A stretch of 43,885 nucleotides of DNA from an uncultured Roseateles sp. (GCA_946886855.1 CAMPJJ010000042.1:1-43885); one strand, 5' to 3'. Positions 9,389 to 19,870 are shown, counted from the stretch's first letter. Program-made: numbers and translations. The notes: a model not told the origin generated them from the sequence alone.

Positions 9389-9422
9389 AAACAACAAAGC
9401 CCGGCGGTACGACCCGCCGGGC
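9389..9422 (-). terminator. intra-operon terminator/attenuator between infB and rbfA
   Basis: GCCCGGCGG (9399-9407) and CCGCCGGGC (9414-9422) form a perfect 9-bp stem with a 6-nt loop. On the minus strand it is followed by TTTGTTGTTTG. It would lower transcription of rbfA-truB relative to infB, or separate the units if rbfA has its own promoter. Confidence 0.7.
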
Positions 9423-9443
9423 GTGGAGCGACGGCAGGCTGGG

Positions 9444-12404
9444 TTACAGCGTGCGCGCCACTTCCTTGATTTCGAAGACTTCCAGTTGGTCGCCTTCCTT
9501 GATGTCGCTGTAGTTCTTCAGCTTGATACCGCACTCGAAGCCTTCGCGGACTTCCTTGACGTCGTCCTTCAGGCGCTTGAGCGACTCGATCTCGCCGGTG
9601 TAGACCACGACGTTGTCGCGCAGCAGACGGAAGCGCGCGTTGCGCGTCACGTGACCGCTGGTGATCATCGAACCGGCGATGGTGCCGATCTTGGTCGCCA
9701 CGAACACGGTGCGGATCTCGGCGGTACCGATGATCTCCTCGCGCTGCTCCGGAGCCAGCATGCCGGCCATCGCCGCCTTCACCTCATCCACGGCGTCGTA
9801 GATGATGTTGTAGTAGCGCAGGTCGACGTCGTTGTGTTCGGCCACCTTGCGCGCGCCGGCATCGGCGCGCACGTTGAAGCCGATCACGACGGCCTTGGAG
9901 GCGATCGCCAGGTTGATGTCGGACTCGCTGATGGCACCCACCGCGGCGTGCACGATCTGCACCTTGACCTCGTCGGTCGACAGCTTGAGCAGCGAGGAAG
10001 CCAGCGCTTCCTGCGAGCCTTGCACGTCGGCCTTGATGATCAGCGGCAGCGTCTGCACGTCGCCGGCGGTCATGTCGGCGAACATGTTCTCCAGCTTCGA
10101 GGCCTGCTGGCGAGCCAGCTTGACGTCACGGTACTTGCCGGCGCGGAAGGTCGCGATTTCACGGGCGCGGCGTTCGTCGCTCAGCACCATGAACTCGTCA
10201 CCGGCGCGCGGCACTTCCGTCAGACCCTGGATCTCGACCGGGATGGACGGGCCGGCTTCGGTGGCGTTCTTGCCGTCCTCGTCCAGCATGGCGCGGACCC
10301 GACCGTAGGTCGAGCCGGCCAGCACCACGTCGCCGCGCTTGAGCGTGCCGGACTGCACCAGCACCGTCGCGACGGGGCCGCGGCCCTTGTCCAGCTTGGC
10401 TTCGATGACCAGACCCTTGGCCATCGAATCCTTCGCGGCCTTCAGTTCCAGCACTTCGGCCTGCAGCAGGACCTGCTCCAGCAGCGCATCGATGCCCTGG
10501 CCGGTCTTGGCCGACACCGGGACGAACGGCGATTCGCCGCCGAACTCTTCCGGCACGACCTGCTCGGCCACCAGCTCGCTCTTGACGCGCTCGGCGTTGG
10601 CGTCGGGCTTGTCGATCTTGTTCATCGCGACCACGATCGGCACGCCAGCGGCCTTCGCGTGGTGGATCGCTTCCTTGGTCTGCGGCATGACGCCGTCATC
10701 CGCGGCCACGACCAGGATCACGATGTCCGTCGCCTGCGCGCCGCGGGCACGCATGGCCGTGAAGGCCTCGTGACCCGGGGTGTCGAGGAAGGTGATCATG
10801 CCGCGCGGCGTATCGACGTGATAAGCGCCGATGTGCTGCGTGATGCCGCCGGCTTCGCCAGCCGCCACGCGGGCGCGGCGGATGCTGTCCAGCAGCGAGG
10901 TCTTGCCGTGGTCGACGTGACCCATGACGGTGACGACCGGCGCGCGGGGCAGCAGCTCGTGCTGGCCCTCGGCGGCGGCGCCCTCTTCCTCGAGGAACGC
11001 GTCCGGATCGTCCAGCTTGGCGGCGAACGCCTTGTGGCCCATTTCCTCGACCAGGATCATGGCCGTCTCTTGGTCCAGCTGCTGGTTGATGGTGACCATC
11101 TGACCCAGCTTCATCAGCTGCTTGATGACCTCGGAGGCCTTCACCGACATCTTGTGCGCCAGATCGGCGACCGAGATGGTTTCGGGGACGTGGACTTCCT
11201 GCGCCACCGGCTCGTTCGGAGCCTGGAAATTCGAGGGCGAAGCGCCGCGATCGTCGCGACCGCCACGGCGGCCCGACGCACCGCCACGGCCCGGCGCGCG
11301 CCAGCTGGTGCCACCGCCCGGACGTGCCGGACCGTCGGTGCGACCGCCACCCGGCTTGCCGGCGGCGCCACGCTTCTTGGCGTCATCGGCCCAGCTGGAC
11401 GACAGCTTCTCGGACTTGACCGACTTCTTGTCGCCCGGCTTCGCACCCGCGGCGGCCGTCGTGCCGGCAGCGCCCGGAGCGCCGCCCGGCTTCTTGTGGA
11501 TGGTGCCCTTGATGCCGGCAGCCGGCGCGGCTTCAGGCTTGGGTTCTTCCTTCTTCGCGACGAGCACCTTCTTGGGCGCATTCATCATCGCGCGGATGGC
11601 GGCGGCCTCGGCTTCGGCGGCCTTGCGGCGGCGCTCCAGCTCGCTCTGGCGGGCCTTCTCGTCGGCGGCGACGTCCGCAGCCTTCACCACGCGCAGCACG
11701 GGCTTGGCGGGCTCGACCGGTGCCGGGGCGGGCGCGGCGACCACCGGGGCCGGCGCGGGTGCCGCGGCGGCGGCGGCAGCCTTCTCCGCGGCCTTGTCGG
11801 CGGCCTTCTCGGCCTTGGACTTGGCGGCGTCGGCGATCTTGCGCGCTTCCGCTTCGGCGGCGGCCTTGGCCGCGGCTTCGGCAGCAGCCTGTTCAGCCGC
11901 TTCACGCGCGGCGCGCTCTTCCTCGCGACGCTTCTCCTCGGCTTCGCGGGCAGCGCGCTCGGCGTCCTCCCGCTCGCGGACCTTGCGGGCGAGTTCCTCT
12001 TCCTGCTGACGCAGCGCTTCGGCCTGGGCCTGCACTTCTTCCTCGCGGCGCTTCAGTTCGGCTTCCTCGGCGGCGGCGGCGGTGGCGTCATCGACACCGT
12101 CCTCGCGCTTCACGAAGACGCGCTTCTTGCGCACCTCGACCTGGATCGTGCGCGCCTTGCCCGAGGCATCGGCCTGCTTGATCTCGCTGGTGGACTTGCG
12201 GGTCAGCGTGATCTTCTTGCGCTCGGCGCCGCCGGCGGTCCCGTGCGCGGTGCGCAGGTGATCCAGCAGACGTTCCTTGTCGCTTTCGTTCAAGGTGTCC
12301 TCGGCGGACGCCTTCTTGACGCCCGCAGCTTGGAGCTGCTCCAGCAACGTGGTCGCAGGCCTGTTGAGCTCTGCGGCCAGTTGGGCGACGGTGGTCACGG
12401 CCAT
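9444..12404 (-). CDS. infB: translation initiation factor IF-2
   Basis: IF-2 brings initiator tRNA to the 30S subunit and promotes subunit joining with GTP. The 986-residue product has an N-terminal IF2_N domain (about 1-55), then a long Ala/Glu/Lys/Arg-rich coiled-coil and Gly/Pro linker (about 95-390). A second IF2_N region follows, then the G domain ([37 protein letters not shown]) and the C-terminal domains II-IV. The long linker is usual in betaproteobacteria. Start ATG 12404 has AAGGA upstream. An ORF of over 1200 codons on the opposite strand is a composition shadow. Confidence 0.97.
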   Translation of the reverse strand: MAVTTVAQLAAELNRPATTLLEQLQAAGVKKASAEDTLNESDKERLLDHLRTAHGTAGGAERKKITLTRKSTSEIKQADASGKARTIQVEVRKKRVFVKREDGVDDATAAAAEEAELKRREEEVQAQAEALRQQEEELARKVREREDAERAAREAEEKRREEERAAREAAEQAAAEAAAKAAAEAEARKIADAAKSKAEKAADKAAEKAAAAAAAPAPAPVVAAPAPAPVEPAKPVLRVVKAADVAADEKARQSELERRRKAAEAEAAAIRAMMNAPKKVLVAKKEEPKPEAAPAAGIKGTIHKKPGGAPGAAGTTAAAGAKPGDKKSVKSEKLSSSWADDAKKRGAAGKPGGGRTDGPARPGGGTSWRAPGRGGASGRRGGRDDRGASPSNFQAPNEPVAQEVHVPETISVADLAHKMSVKASEVIKQLMKLGQMVTINQQLDQETAMILVEEMGHKAFAAKLDDPDAFLEEEGAAAEGQHELLPRAPVVTVMGHVDHGKTSLLDSIRRARVAAGEAGGITQHIGAYHVDTPRGMITFLDTPGHEAFTAMRARGAQATDIVILVVAADDGVMPQTKEAIHHAKAAGVPIVVAMNKIDKPDANAERVKSELVAEQVVPEEFGGESPFVPVSAKTGQGIDALLEQVLLQAEVLELKAAKDSMAKGLVIEAKLDKGRGPVATVLVQSGTLKRGDVVLAGSTYGRVRAMLDEDGKNATEAGPSIPVEIQGLTEVPRAGDEFMVLSDERRAREIATFRAGKYRDVKLARQQASKLENMFADMTAGDVQTLPLIIKADVQGSQEALASSLLKLSTDEVKVQIVHAAVGAISESDINLAIASKAVVIGFNVRADAGARKVAEHNDVDLRYYNIIYDAVDEVKAAMAGMLAPEQREEIIGTAEIRTVFVATKIGTIAGSMITSGHVTRNARFRLLRDNVVVYTGEIESLKRLKDDVKEVREGFECGIKLKNYSDIKEGDQLEVFEIKEVARTL

Positions 12405-12484
12405 TGTTGAAATCCTTAAATCTTGTGTGGGGCGGAGCGGTCTGGTTTCGCTTGAATTCGCTTCAGAGCGTGTCTGCTCGGGCG

Positions 12485-13963
12485 TTATGCGTTGAACCAG
12501 TGCTCGCGCGCCTTCATGATCAAAGCGCGTGCCGCTGCCTCGTCCAGGGACGAAATCTCGACCAGTTCGTCAACGGCCAGGTCTGCCAGGTCGTCACGGG
12601 TATGGATGTCGCCGGCCGCCAGCTTGGCGATCAGCTCGGGGGTCACGCCGTCCAGGTCGCGCAGGTCCTGGGAGACCTCCTCCACCTTTTCCTCGCGGGC
12701 GATTTCCATCGTCAGCAGCGCATCCTTGGCGCGGGTGCGCAGCTCGTTCACGGTCTCTTCGTCGAAGGACTCGATCTCGAGCATTTCCTGCATCGGCACG
12801 TAGGCGACCTCTTCCAGCGAGGCGAAACCTTCGGCGATCAGGATGTCGGCGACTTCCTCGTCCACGTCCAGCTTCTCGACGAACAGCTTGCGCACGCCGT
12901 CGGATTCCTCGGCCTGCTTGGCGGCGGATTCCTCGGCCGTCATGATGTTGATCTTCCAGCCGGTCAGCTCCGAGGCCAGGCGCACGTTCTGGCCGCCGCG
13001 GCCGATCGCGATCGCGAGGTTCTCCTCGTCGACGACGACGTCCATCGCGTGGCGCTCCTCGTCCACGACGATGGACTGCACGTTCGCCGGCGCCAGCGCG
13101 CCGATCACGAACTGCGCCGGATCTTCCGACCACAGCACGATGTCCACCCGTTCACCGGCCAGCTCGTTGGTCACGCCGTTGACGCGGGAACCGCGGACAC
13201 CGACGCAGGTGCCGATCGGGTCGACGCGCTTGTCGTACGACACGACGGCGATCTTGGCGCGGCTGCCGGCGTCGCGGGCGGCGCTCTTGATCTCGAGCAG
13301 GCCCTGCTCGATCTCCGGCACTTCCTGCGCGAAGAGTTCCTTCATGAACTCGCCGGACGAACGCGACAGCATGATCTGCGGACCGCGCTGCGTCGGGTCG
13401 ATGCCCAGGATCACCGCGCGGACGCGGTCGCCGGTGCGCAGGTTCTCCTTCGGGATCATCTCGTTGCGCTTGAGGCGGCCTTCGACGCGGCCCGACTCGG
13501 CAATGATGTCGCCCTTGTCCAGGCGCTTGACCGTGCCGACGAAGATGCGCTCGCCGCGCGACATGAAGTCGTTCAGCAGCTGTTCGCGCTCGGCGTCGCG
13601 GATCTTCTGCAGGATGACCTGCTTGGCGGCCTGGGCGCCGATGCGGCCGATCGGCACGGACTCGACGCCTTCCTCGATGTGGTCGTCGACCTCGATGTCG
13701 GCGATCTGCTCCTGCGCTTCGAACAGCAGGATCTCGGAATCGGCGTTCTGCAGGCCGGCCTCGTTGGGCACGACGTGCCAACGGCGGAAGGTCTCATACT
13801 CGCCGGTATCGCGATCGATGGCCACGCGGATATCGACCTCGCCGCCATACAACTTCTTGGTGGCCGAAGCCAGTGCCGCCTCAACGGCGCCGAACACCAC
13901 ATCGCGCTCCACGCTCTTCTCGCGCGAGATGGCATCCACCAGCATCAACAGTTCGCGGTTCAT
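12485..13963 (-). CDS. nusA: transcription termination/antitermination factor NusA
   Basis: NusA binds RNA polymerase and nascent RNA and controls pausing, intrinsic termination and rrn antitermination. The 492-residue product has the N-terminal polymerase-binding domain from residue 1, beginning [15 protein letters not shown]. Then come the S1 region (residues about 135-200), two KH domains including [17 protein letters not shown], and two acidic C-terminal helical repeats as in gammaproteobacterial and betaproteobacterial NusA. Its ATG overlaps the rimP stop as ATGA, so the two are translationally coupled. Confidence 0.97.
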   Translation of the reverse strand: MNRELLMLVDAISREKSVERDVVFGAVEAALASATKKLYGGEVDIRVAIDRDTGEYETFRRWHVVPNEAGLQNADSEILLFEAQEQIADIEVDDHIEEGVESVPIGRIGAQAAKQVILQKIRDAEREQLLNDFMSRGERIFVGTVKRLDKGDIIAESGRVEGRLKRNEMIPKENLRTGDRVRAVILGIDPTQRGPQIMLSRSSGEFMKELFAQEVPEIEQGLLEIKSAARDAGSRAKIAVVSYDKRVDPIGTCVGVRGSRVNGVTNELAGERVDIVLWSEDPAQFVIGALAPANVQSIVVDEERHAMDVVVDEENLAIAIGRGGQNVRLASELTGWKINIMTAEESAAKQAEESDGVRKLFVEKLDVDEEVADILIAEGFASLEEVAYVPMQEMLEIESFDEETVNELRTRAKDALLTMEIAREEKVEEVSQDLRDLDGVTPELIAKLAAGDIHTRDDLADLAVDELVEISSLDEAAARALIMKAREHWFNA

Positions 13964-14652
13964 TGATCGAGACCTCCGTCAACCTTGTCATCCGTCTGCC
14001 GGGACTTGGCATTGCTCTTCTTCTTCGACGCCTTGGGCTTCGCAGCCGCTCCGTCAGCCGATTCCGATCCGGGCGCCAAGCCCGTGTTCTTTTTCGCCGC
14101 GGCATCCGCGGCAGCGTCGCCCGCAGGCTTCTGCGTGCGACCCTTGAAAACGATCTCCGGCACCAGCTTGGCCGAGCGCACTTCGTCGAGCGCGAAGTCC
14201 AGCACCTGCTCGGTCTTGCCGTCCATGAAGATCACGCGCCAGGCGGTGTTGCTCGCCAGCGCGTCAAAGTCGTCCTGCGCCACGCCGTCGGCCGCGACCA
14301 GGACACCCCGGTACTTCTTGCGACCCTGGAAAGCCTCGCGCAATGTGATTTCCACTTCGTGACCGCTGAACCGGGCGTAGTCGCCGGCATTGTTCAGCGG
14401 ACGGTCGAGACCGGGGGTCGACACTTCCAGGCGCGTGTAGTCGACTTCCTCGACCTCCATCACGTAGCGCAGCTGGCGCGTGACGCGCTCACAATCCTCG
14501 ACGTTGACCGGCGTCTCCGGCTCCTGGCCGTTCACGAGCGGCTTGTCGATGTACACGCGCAGCAAGCCCCCGGCGCTGCGTTCGCAGCCCACTACCTCGT
14601 AACCCATCCCGGTCACGGTTTTCTCAACAACGGCTTGCCAGCTCAAATTCAT
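13960..14652 (-). CDS. rimP: ribosome maturation factor RimP
   Basis: RimP acts in 30S subunit assembly. The 230-residue product shows the N-terminal domain with GYEVVGCE and LRVYID, and the conserved stretch [16 protein letters not shown] at the domain junction. An SH3-like C-terminal domain follows. The last 60 residues are a low-complexity Ala/Lys/Asp tail not needed by the fold; such tails vary among betaproteobacteria. The start is ATG 14650-14652; the frame is open 24 codons further but without family residues. It is the first gene of rimP-nusA-infB-rbfA-truB; its promoter should lie in 14653-14851, shared with divergent fabI. Confidence 0.93.
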   Translation of the reverse strand: MNLSWQAVVEKTVTGMGYEVVGCERSAGGLLRVYIDKPLVNGQEPETPVNVEDCERVTRQLRYVMEVEEVDYTRLEVSTPGLDRPLNNAGDYARFSGHEVEITLREAFQGRKKYRGVLVAADGVAQDDFDALASNTAWRVIFMDGKTEQVLDFALDEVRSAKLVPEIVFKGRTQKPAGDAAADAAAKKNTGLAPGSESADGAAAKPKASKKKSNAKSRQTDDKVDGGLDQ

Positions 14653-14851
14653 CGACGAAGGTATTTGCCTTGTAACAGGCTCGTAGGAACAGCCAAAAAA
14701 AATGGGCTGGATGAATCCGCCCACCGTTCACTTTTCAGCGAAGCTAGAAGTGTACTATGCAAACAGCGTGCCGACAAGGCTGCGTCATCTGTCACAGCCT
14801 GACGTGCGAGAATCCCGGCCTCCCTCGAATCTATGAATACCAGGAGCAGAC

Positions 14852-15634
14852 ATGGGATTTCTCGCTGGCAAGCGACTGCTGATCACGGGCGTGCTGTCCA
14901 ACCGCTCGATCGCCTACGGCATCGCCAAGGCCTGCCACCGCGAAGGCGCTGAACTGGCCTTCAGCTACCAGGGCGAGCGCTTCAAGGATCGCATCACCGA
15001 ATTCGCCGCCGAATTCGGCTCCAAACTGGTGTTCGACTGCGACGTGAGCGACGACACCCAGATCGATCGCCTGTTCGAGGACCTCGGCCAGCACTGGCCG
15101 GAATTCGACGGCTTCGTCCATTCGATCGGTTTCGCGCCCCGCGAAGCGATCGCTGGCGAATTCCTGGACGGCATGACGCGCGAGAACTTCCGCATCGCGC
15201 ACGACATCTCCGCCTACAGCTTCCCGGCCATGGCCAAGGCCGCCCAGCCGCGCCTGCGCGCGGGCGCGGCGCTGTTGACGCTGTCGTATCTGGGGGCGGA
15301 TCGCTTCGTTCCCAACTACAACACGATGGGCCTGGCCAAGGCCTCGCTGGAAGCCAGCGTGCGCTACCTCGCCTACGGCCTGGGCGGCAAGGGCATCCGG
15401 GTGAACGGCATCTCCGCCGGCCCGATCAAGACGCTGGCCGCCTCGGGCATCAAGGATTTCGGCAAGCTGCTCAAGCAGTTCGCCGACAGCGCCGCCATCA
15501 AGCGCAACGTCACGATCGAGGACGTCGGCAATACCGCCGCCTTCCTACTGTCTGATCTTGCAGGGGGCATCAGTTCCGAAATCGTCTACGTCGATGGCGG
15601 CTTCAGCCATGGAGCCATGGCGGGGACGGAGTAA
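14852..15634 (+). CDS. fabI: enoyl-[acyl-carrier-protein] reductase FabI (NADH)
   Basis: FabI reduces trans-2-enoyl-ACP in the last step of each fatty-acid elongation cycle and is the triclosan/isoniazid-type target. The 260-residue short-chain reductase has the FabI-type nucleotide site [13 protein letters not shown] and the catalytic Tyr146/Tyr156/Lys163 arrangement ([19 protein letters not shown]), at the same numbers as in E. coli. The [19 protein letters not shown] stretch reads [15 protein letters not shown] here. An AGGAG site precedes ATG 14852. The 199 bp before it are shared with rimP on the other strand. Confidence 0.97.
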   Translation: MGFLAGKRLLITGVLSNRSIAYGIAKACHREGAELAFSYQGERFKDRITEFAAEFGSKLVFDCDVSDDTQIDRLFEDLGQHWPEFDGFVHSIGFAPREAIAGEFLDGMTRENFRIAHDISAYSFPAMAKAAQPRLRAGAALLTLSYLGADRFVPNYNTMGLAKASLEASVRYLAYGLGGKGIRVNGISAGPIKTLAASGIKDFGKLLKQFADSAAIKRNVTIEDVGNTAAFLLSDLAGGISSEIVYVDGGFSHGAMAGTE

Positions 15635-15653
15635 GCGTCGGCTGACTCCGGTC

Positions 15654-15734
15654 GCCGGCGGAAGCCGGGCCGGGGTCTCCTCATACGTCTCGCAGGCTCC
15701 ACAAATCGTCGACCCCGGCCCGGCTTCCGCCGGC
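15654..15734. repeat. perfect 24-bp inverted repeat with 33-nt loop, 3' of fabI
   Basis: Positions 15654-15677 and 15711-15734 are exact reverse complements over 24 bp (GCCGGCGGAAGCCGGGCC... in the left arm). It begins 20 bp after the fabI stop and is followed by the terminator at 15757. The arms are far longer than a terminator needs, and there is no T-run, so a REP/MITE-like mobile palindrome or an mRNA-protecting hairpin is more likely. Confidence 0.7.
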
Positions 15735-15756
15735 TCCGACTGAGGTTCGCGAGCGA

Positions 15757-15780
15757 CAACAGGCCCCTTGGGGCCTGTTG
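15757..15780. terminator. terminator between convergent fabI and the decarboxylase gene
   Basis: CAACAGGCCCC and GGGGCCTGTTG form an 11-bp stem around TT (in practice a 9-bp stem with a larger loop). GCGTTTG follows on the plus strand. The gene ends on both sides converge here, so it may serve both. Confidence 0.6.
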
Positions 15781-15798
15781 GCGTTTGTGGGGCGCAGA

Positions 15799-18078
15799 TT
15801 ATTGCTTGGTGTCGATCACGCAGTCCACGTAATAGCGCGTGACGCCGTCCTCGCCCTTTTCCGCCACCAGTCCATGGACGTCGGTGGCAAAGCCCGGGAA
15901 CTTGGCGTTGAAGTCTCTCGTGAACTTCAGGTAGTCCACGATCCGCTTGTTGAAGCGCTCGCCCGGGATCAGCAACGGGATGCCCGGGGGATACGGCGTC
16001 AGCAGCGCGGTCGTGACACGGCCTTCCAGCTTGTCGATCTCGACGCGCTCCGTCTTGCGATGCGCGATGTGCGCATACGCATCCGACGGCTTCATCGCCG
16101 GCTCCAGCTCGGACAGGTAGACCTCGGTCGTCAGGCGCGCGATGTCGCCCGACGCATAGGCCTCGTGCACGCTCTGGCTCAGGTCGCGCAGACCCATGCG
16201 CTCATAGCGCGGGAACGCCGCCACGAAGTCCGGCAGGATGCGCCAGATCGGCGCGTTGCGGTCGTAGTCGTCCTTGAACTGCTGCAGCGCGGTCAGCAGC
16301 GTGTTCCAGCGGCCCTTGGTGATGCCGATGGTGAACATGATGAAGAACGAGTACAGCCCCGTCTTCTCCACCACCACGCCGTGCTCGGCCAGGAACTTGG
16401 TGACGATGCTGGCCGGGATGCCGGTCTTGGCGAACTTGCCGCTCATGTCCAGCCCCGGCGTGATGACCGTGGACTTGATCGGATCCAGCATGTTGAAGCC
16501 GGCCTCGATCGGACCGAAGCCGTGCCACTTCTCGTTGGCCTTGAGCATCCAGTCGGCCGCCTTGCCGATGCCGTCGGTCGCCAGCTTGTCCGGACCCCAG
16601 ACCTTGAACCACCAGTCCTTGCCGTAGTCCTTCTCGACCTTGCGCATCGCGCGGCGGAAGTCCAGCGCCTCGCTGATGGATTCCTCCACCAGCGCGGTAC
16701 CGCCCGGGGGCTCCATCATCGCGGCCGCGACGTCGCAACTGGCGATGATCGAGTACTGCGGGCTGGTCGAGGTGTGCATCAGGTACGCCTCGTTGAACAG
16801 GTGCTTGTCCAGCTTGACGTTCTGCGAGTCCTGCACCAGCACCTGCGAGGCCTGCGAGATGCCGGCCAGCAGCTTGTGCGTCGACTGCGTGGCGTAGACC
16901 ATCGCGGTCTTCGGACGCGGGCGGTGCTTGCCCATCGCATGGTACGAGCCGTAGAAGTTGTGGAAGGCCGCGTGCGGCAACCACGCCTCGTCGAAGTGCA
17001 GCGTGTCGATCCAGCCGTCCAGCTTGGACTTGATGGTCTCGGTGTTGTAGAGCACGCCGTCGTAGGTGCTCTGCGTCAGCGTCATGATCCGCGGCTTGGC
17101 CTTCTTCGCGTCCACGCCCTTGAGCAGCGGATTCTTCGCGATCTTCTTGCGGATGGTCTCGGGCGAGAACTCGCTCTCCGGGATCGGGCCGATGATGCCG
17201 TAGTGGTTGCGCGTGGGCGTCATGAAGACCGGCACCGCGCCGGTCATGATGATGCTGTGCAGGATGGACTTGTGGCAGTTGCGGTCCACGACCACGATGT
17301 CGCCCGGCGCCACCGTGTGGTGCCAGACCATCTTGTTGGACGTCGAGGTGCCGTTGGTGACGAAGAAGCAGTGGTCCGCATTGAAGATGCGGGCGGCGTT
17401 CTTCTCGCTCTCGGCGACCGGGCCGGTGTGGTCCAGCAGCTGGCCGAGCTCCTCGACCGCGTTGCAGACGTCGGCGCGCAGCATGTTCTCGCCGAAGAAC
17501 TGGTGGAACATCTGGCCGACGGGGCTCTTCAGGAACGCCACGCCGCCGGAGTGCCCCGGGCAGTGCCACGAGTACGAGCCGTCCTGCGCATAGGCCATCA
17601 ACGCCTTGAAGAACGGCGGCGCCAGGCCGTCGAGGTAGCTCCTCGACTCACGGATGATGTGACGCGCCACGAATTCCGGCGTGTCCTCGAACATGTGGAT
17701 GAAGCCGTGCAGTTCGCGCAGGACGTCGTTGGGCAGATGCTGCGAGGTCCGCGTCTCCCCGTACACGTAGATGGGGATGTCCGCGTTCTTGAACCGGATC
17801 TCCTGGATGAACTTGCGCAGGTTCAGGACCGCCGGGTCGAGTTCCGCGCCGTCGCCGTTGCCGGAGAACTCCTCGTCGTCGATCGACAGGATGAACGCGC
17901 TGGCGCGGCTCTGCTGCTGCGCGAACTGGCTCAGGTCGCCGTAGCTCGTGACGCCCAGGACTTCGAAGCCCTCTTTCTGTATGGCCTCCGCGAGCGCGCG
18001 GATGCCCAAACCCGAGGTGTTCTCGGAGCGATAGTCCTCGTCGATGATGACGATGGGAAAGCGGAAACGCGGCGTCAT
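15799..18078 (-). CDS. Orn/Lys/Arg decarboxylase, fold-type I PLP enzyme
   Basis: The 759-residue product is a large inducible-type basic amino acid decarboxylase (AdiA/CadA/SpeF family). It has the N-terminal CheY-like wing domain (about 1-135, starting FPIVIIDEDYRSENTSGLG), then the PLP-dependent core with SWHCPGHSGGVAFLKSP, TNGTSTSNKMV, HFDEAW, and the PLP lysine in STHKLLAGISQ (Lys402). The C-terminal domain closes the protein. Such enzymes make cadaverine, putrescine or agmatine and consume protons in acid stress. The substrate cannot be told from motifs alone. ATG 18076-18078 is chosen over an ATG nine codons upstream because GGAGG lies just before it. No antiporter gene is adjacent, unlike the adi and cad systems. 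Confidence 0.9.
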   Translation of the reverse strand: MTPRFRFPIVIIDEDYRSENTSGLGIRALAEAIQKEGFEVLGVTSYGDLSQFAQQQSRASAFILSIDDEEFSGNGDGAELDPAVLNLRKFIQEIRFKNADIPIYVYGETRTSQHLPNDVLRELHGFIHMFEDTPEFVARHIIRESRSYLDGLAPPFFKALMAYAQDGSYSWHCPGHSGGVAFLKSPVGQMFHQFFGENMLRADVCNAVEELGQLLDHTGPVAESEKNAARIFNADHCFFVTNGTSTSNKMVWHHTVAPGDIVVVDRNCHKSILHSIIMTGAVPVFMTPTRNHYGIIGPIPESEFSPETIRKKIAKNPLLKGVDAKKAKPRIMTLTQSTYDGVLYNTETIKSKLDGWIDTLHFDEAWLPHAAFHNFYGSYHAMGKHRPRPKTAMVYATQSTHKLLAGISQASQVLVQDSQNVKLDKHLFNEAYLMHTSTSPQYSIIASCDVAAAMMEPPGGTALVEESISEALDFRRAMRKVEKDYGKDWWFKVWGPDKLATDGIGKAADWMLKANEKWHGFGPIEAGFNMLDPIKSTVITPGLDMSGKFAKTGIPASIVTKFLAEHGVVVEKTGLYSFFIMFTIGITKGRWNTLLTALQQFKDDYDRNAPIWRILPDFVAAFPRYERMGLRDLSQSVHEAYASGDIARLTTEVYLSELEPAMKPSDAYAHIAHRKTERVEIDKLEGRVTTALLTPYPPGIPLLIPGERFNKRIVDYLKFTRDFNAKFPGFATDVHGLVAEKGEDGVTRYYVDCVIDTKQ

Positions 18079-18312
18079 GGAGGCCTCCGGATCGGGGCAG
18101 GTCAAACAAGAAAGGCGCGAAGTGTAGGGCTACAGCCGTGTCACGCAAGTGTTGATCGGACGTTGTCGCAGAAACAGAACGGCCATGCCGTGCGCGCCCC
18201 GTCAATGGCCCGCGCGTGACACGGCGATAGCCCGGAAAAGCCGGAGGCAAGCCCCCTTTGGAGCGCCCTGGCAAGCACCGACCCCGGGCGTACACTGACC
18301 CGACTCGAAGGA

Positions 18313-18336
18313 CCGGGCGATTCACGGATCGCCCGG
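18313..18336 (+). other. hairpin in the nfeD leader
   Basis: CCGGGCGAT-TCACGG-ATCGCCCGG is a perfect 9-bp stem ending 10 bp before the AGGAGG ribosome site of the nfeD-like gene. It could modulate translation or mark the end of upstream read-through. Apart from it, the 18079-18356 gap holds no recognisable gene. Confidence 0.45.
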
Positions 18337-18356
18337 CGTGCAGCTAGGAGGAACCG

Positions 18357-18788
18357 ATGGACTGGAGTCTCGCCACCTGGTGGTGGGTGATCTGCGGCGT
18401 GCTGGTGGCGGCGGAGCTCGCGACGGGCACGACGTTCTACCTGTTGATGCTGGCGCTCGGCGCCGCCGCGGCGGCAGTGGCCGCCCATGTCGGCGCGCCG
18501 TTCTCGGCGCAACTCGTCATCGCCGCGGCGATCGGCGGCGGCGCGGTGACCTGGTGGCATCTGCGCCTGCGTCGCCATCCGAGACTGCCGGCCGCGGAGA
18601 ACCCCAACGTCAACCTCGACATCGGCCAGAGCCTGGAGGTGGCGCACTGGCGCGCCGACGGCACCGCCGAAGTCCGTTATCGCGGCGCCGCCTGGCAGGC
18701 GCGTTTCGTCGGCACGGGCGCGCCGGCGGTCGGTCGCCATGTCATCCGCGCCATCGAGGGCAGTTGCCTGCTCGTCGAGCCCGCCTGA
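18357..18788 (+). CDS. NfeD family membrane protein
   Basis: The 143-residue product has two or three N-terminal membrane segments (about residues 7-27, 28-48 and 50-67) and then a soluble C-terminal OB-fold-like domain (about 80-143, with RYRGAAWQARF and G-x-H-V-I-R). This is the short NfeD form that is paired with SPFH/stomatin proteins, as here with the next gene. The pair is thought to organise membrane microdomains or quality control; the short form lacks the serine-protease part. A consensus AGGAGG stands 5 nt before ATG 18357. Confidence 0.85.
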   Translation: MDWSLATWWWVICGVLVAAELATGTTFYLLMLALGAAAAAVAAHVGAPFSAQLVIAAAIGGGAVTWWHLRLRRHPRLPAAENPNVNLDIGQSLEVAHWRADGTAEVRYRGAAWQARFVGTGAPAVGRHVIRAIEGSCLLVEPA

Positions 18789-18843
18789 ACTTGCCTGAAC
18801 CTTCCTGAACCTTCCTGAACCCGCCCGAACCTGCCCGAACCCG
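18781..18843 (+). repeat. 10-bp tandem repeat between nfeD and the SPFH gene
   Basis: Six consecutive 10-bp units of the form NNNCCTGAAC or NNGCCCGAAC run from 18781 to 18840, and a partial seventh follows. The first unit contains the nfeD stop codon. The period is close to one helical turn. The array ends 35 bp before the next start codon and leaves that gene's ribosome site intact. Confidence 0.85.
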
Positions 18844-18878
18844 TTTCTGGTCCCAATCCCCGGAGGAGACACCCGCTC

Positions 18879-19805
18879 ATGGAAATCATCGCCCTGGTCA
18901 TCTTGATCGTCGCCATCGTCTTCGTCATCCAGTCGGTGAAGGTGGTGCCCCAGCAGAACGCCTGGGTCGTTGAACGGCTCGGCAAGTACCACGGCACGCT
19001 GACGCCCGGCTTGAACATCCTGGTGCCCTTCGTGGACCGGCTGGCCTACAAGCATTCGCTCAAGGAGATCCCGCTGGACGTGCCCAGCCAGGTCTGCATC
19101 ACGCGCGACAACACCCAGCTGACGGTGGACGGCATCCTGTACTTCCAGGTGACGGACGCGATGCGCGCCAGCTACGGCTCGAGCAACTACATCATCGCCA
19201 TCACCCAGCTGGCGCAGACGACCCTGCGCTCGGTGATCGGCCGCATGGAGCTGGACCGCACCTTCGAGGAACGCGACGTGATCAACAGCTCCGTCGTGCA
19301 GGCGCTGGACGAGGCCGCGCTGAACTGGGGCGTGAAGGTGCTGCGCTATGAGATCAAGGACCTGACGCCGCCGGCGGAGATCCTGCGCTCGATGCAGGCG
19401 CAGATCACGGCGGAGCGCGAGAAGCGCGCGCTGATCGCGGCCTCGGAAGGCCGCCGCCAGGAGCAGATCAACATCGCGACCGGCGAACGCGAGGCCGCGA
19501 TCGCCCGCTCCGAGGGCGAGAAACAGGCCGAGATCAACAAGGCGCAGGGCGAAGCTGCCGCCATCCTGTCGGTGGCCGAGGCCAGCGCGGAGGCGATCCG
19601 CAAGGTCGCCGCGGCGATCCAGCAGCCGGGCGGCAGCGACGCGGTGCAGCTGAAGGTCGCGGAGAAGGCGGTCGAAGCCTTCTCGCAACTGGCCCAGAAG
19701 AACAACACGATGATCGTGCCGGCCAACATGAGCGAGGTGTCGGGACTCATCGGCACGGCGATGGCGCTGATCAAGAACGACAAGGTGATCCAACCGGGCC
19801 GCTGA
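18879..19805 (+). CDS. qmcA: SPFH/stomatin/prohibitin family membrane protein (QmcA-like)
   Basis: The 308-residue product begins with a single membrane anchor (about residues 2-20). The SPFH/band-7 domain follows (about 20-180; VVPQQNAWVVERLGKYHGTL, then TRDNTQLTVDGILYFQVTD). A long Ala/Glu/Lys/Arg coiled coil comes next (about 190-265), with a short C-terminal region. This is the architecture of E. coli QmcA and slipin proteins, which form oligomeric rings in the membrane and partner with NfeD and FtsH. The upstream nfeD gene supports that pairing. The start ATG 18879 follows GGAGGAGA. Confidence 0.9.
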   Translation: MEIIALVILIVAIVFVIQSVKVVPQQNAWVVERLGKYHGTLTPGLNILVPFVDRLAYKHSLKEIPLDVPSQVCITRDNTQLTVDGILYFQVTDAMRASYGSSNYIIAITQLAQTTLRSVIGRMELDRTFEERDVINSSVVQALDEAALNWGVKVLRYEIKDLTPPAEILRSMQAQITAEREKRALIAASEGRRQEQINIATGEREAAIARSEGEKQAEINKAQGEAAAILSVAEASAEAIRKVAAAIQQPGGSDAVQLKVAEKAVEAFSQLAQKNNTMIVPANMSEVSGLIGTAMALIKNDKVIQPGR

Positions 19806-19870
19806 GAGCGTCGACCAGCCCCGCCGGACAGCTTGCTCCGCAAGTTTGATTTGGACCCGAAAATCTGCGC

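Noticed and set aside
8706..12410. 1234-codon plus-strand frame antisense to infB, rbfA and truB
   Set aside because: Same composition effect; the minus strand encodes well-known essential proteins.
15778..18219. 813-codon plus-strand frame antisense to the decarboxylase
   Set aside because: No family motifs; the minus-strand PLP enzyme is clear.
18789..18843. CRISPR-like array
   Set aside because: The units are contiguous 10-bp repeats without spacers and there are no cas genes.
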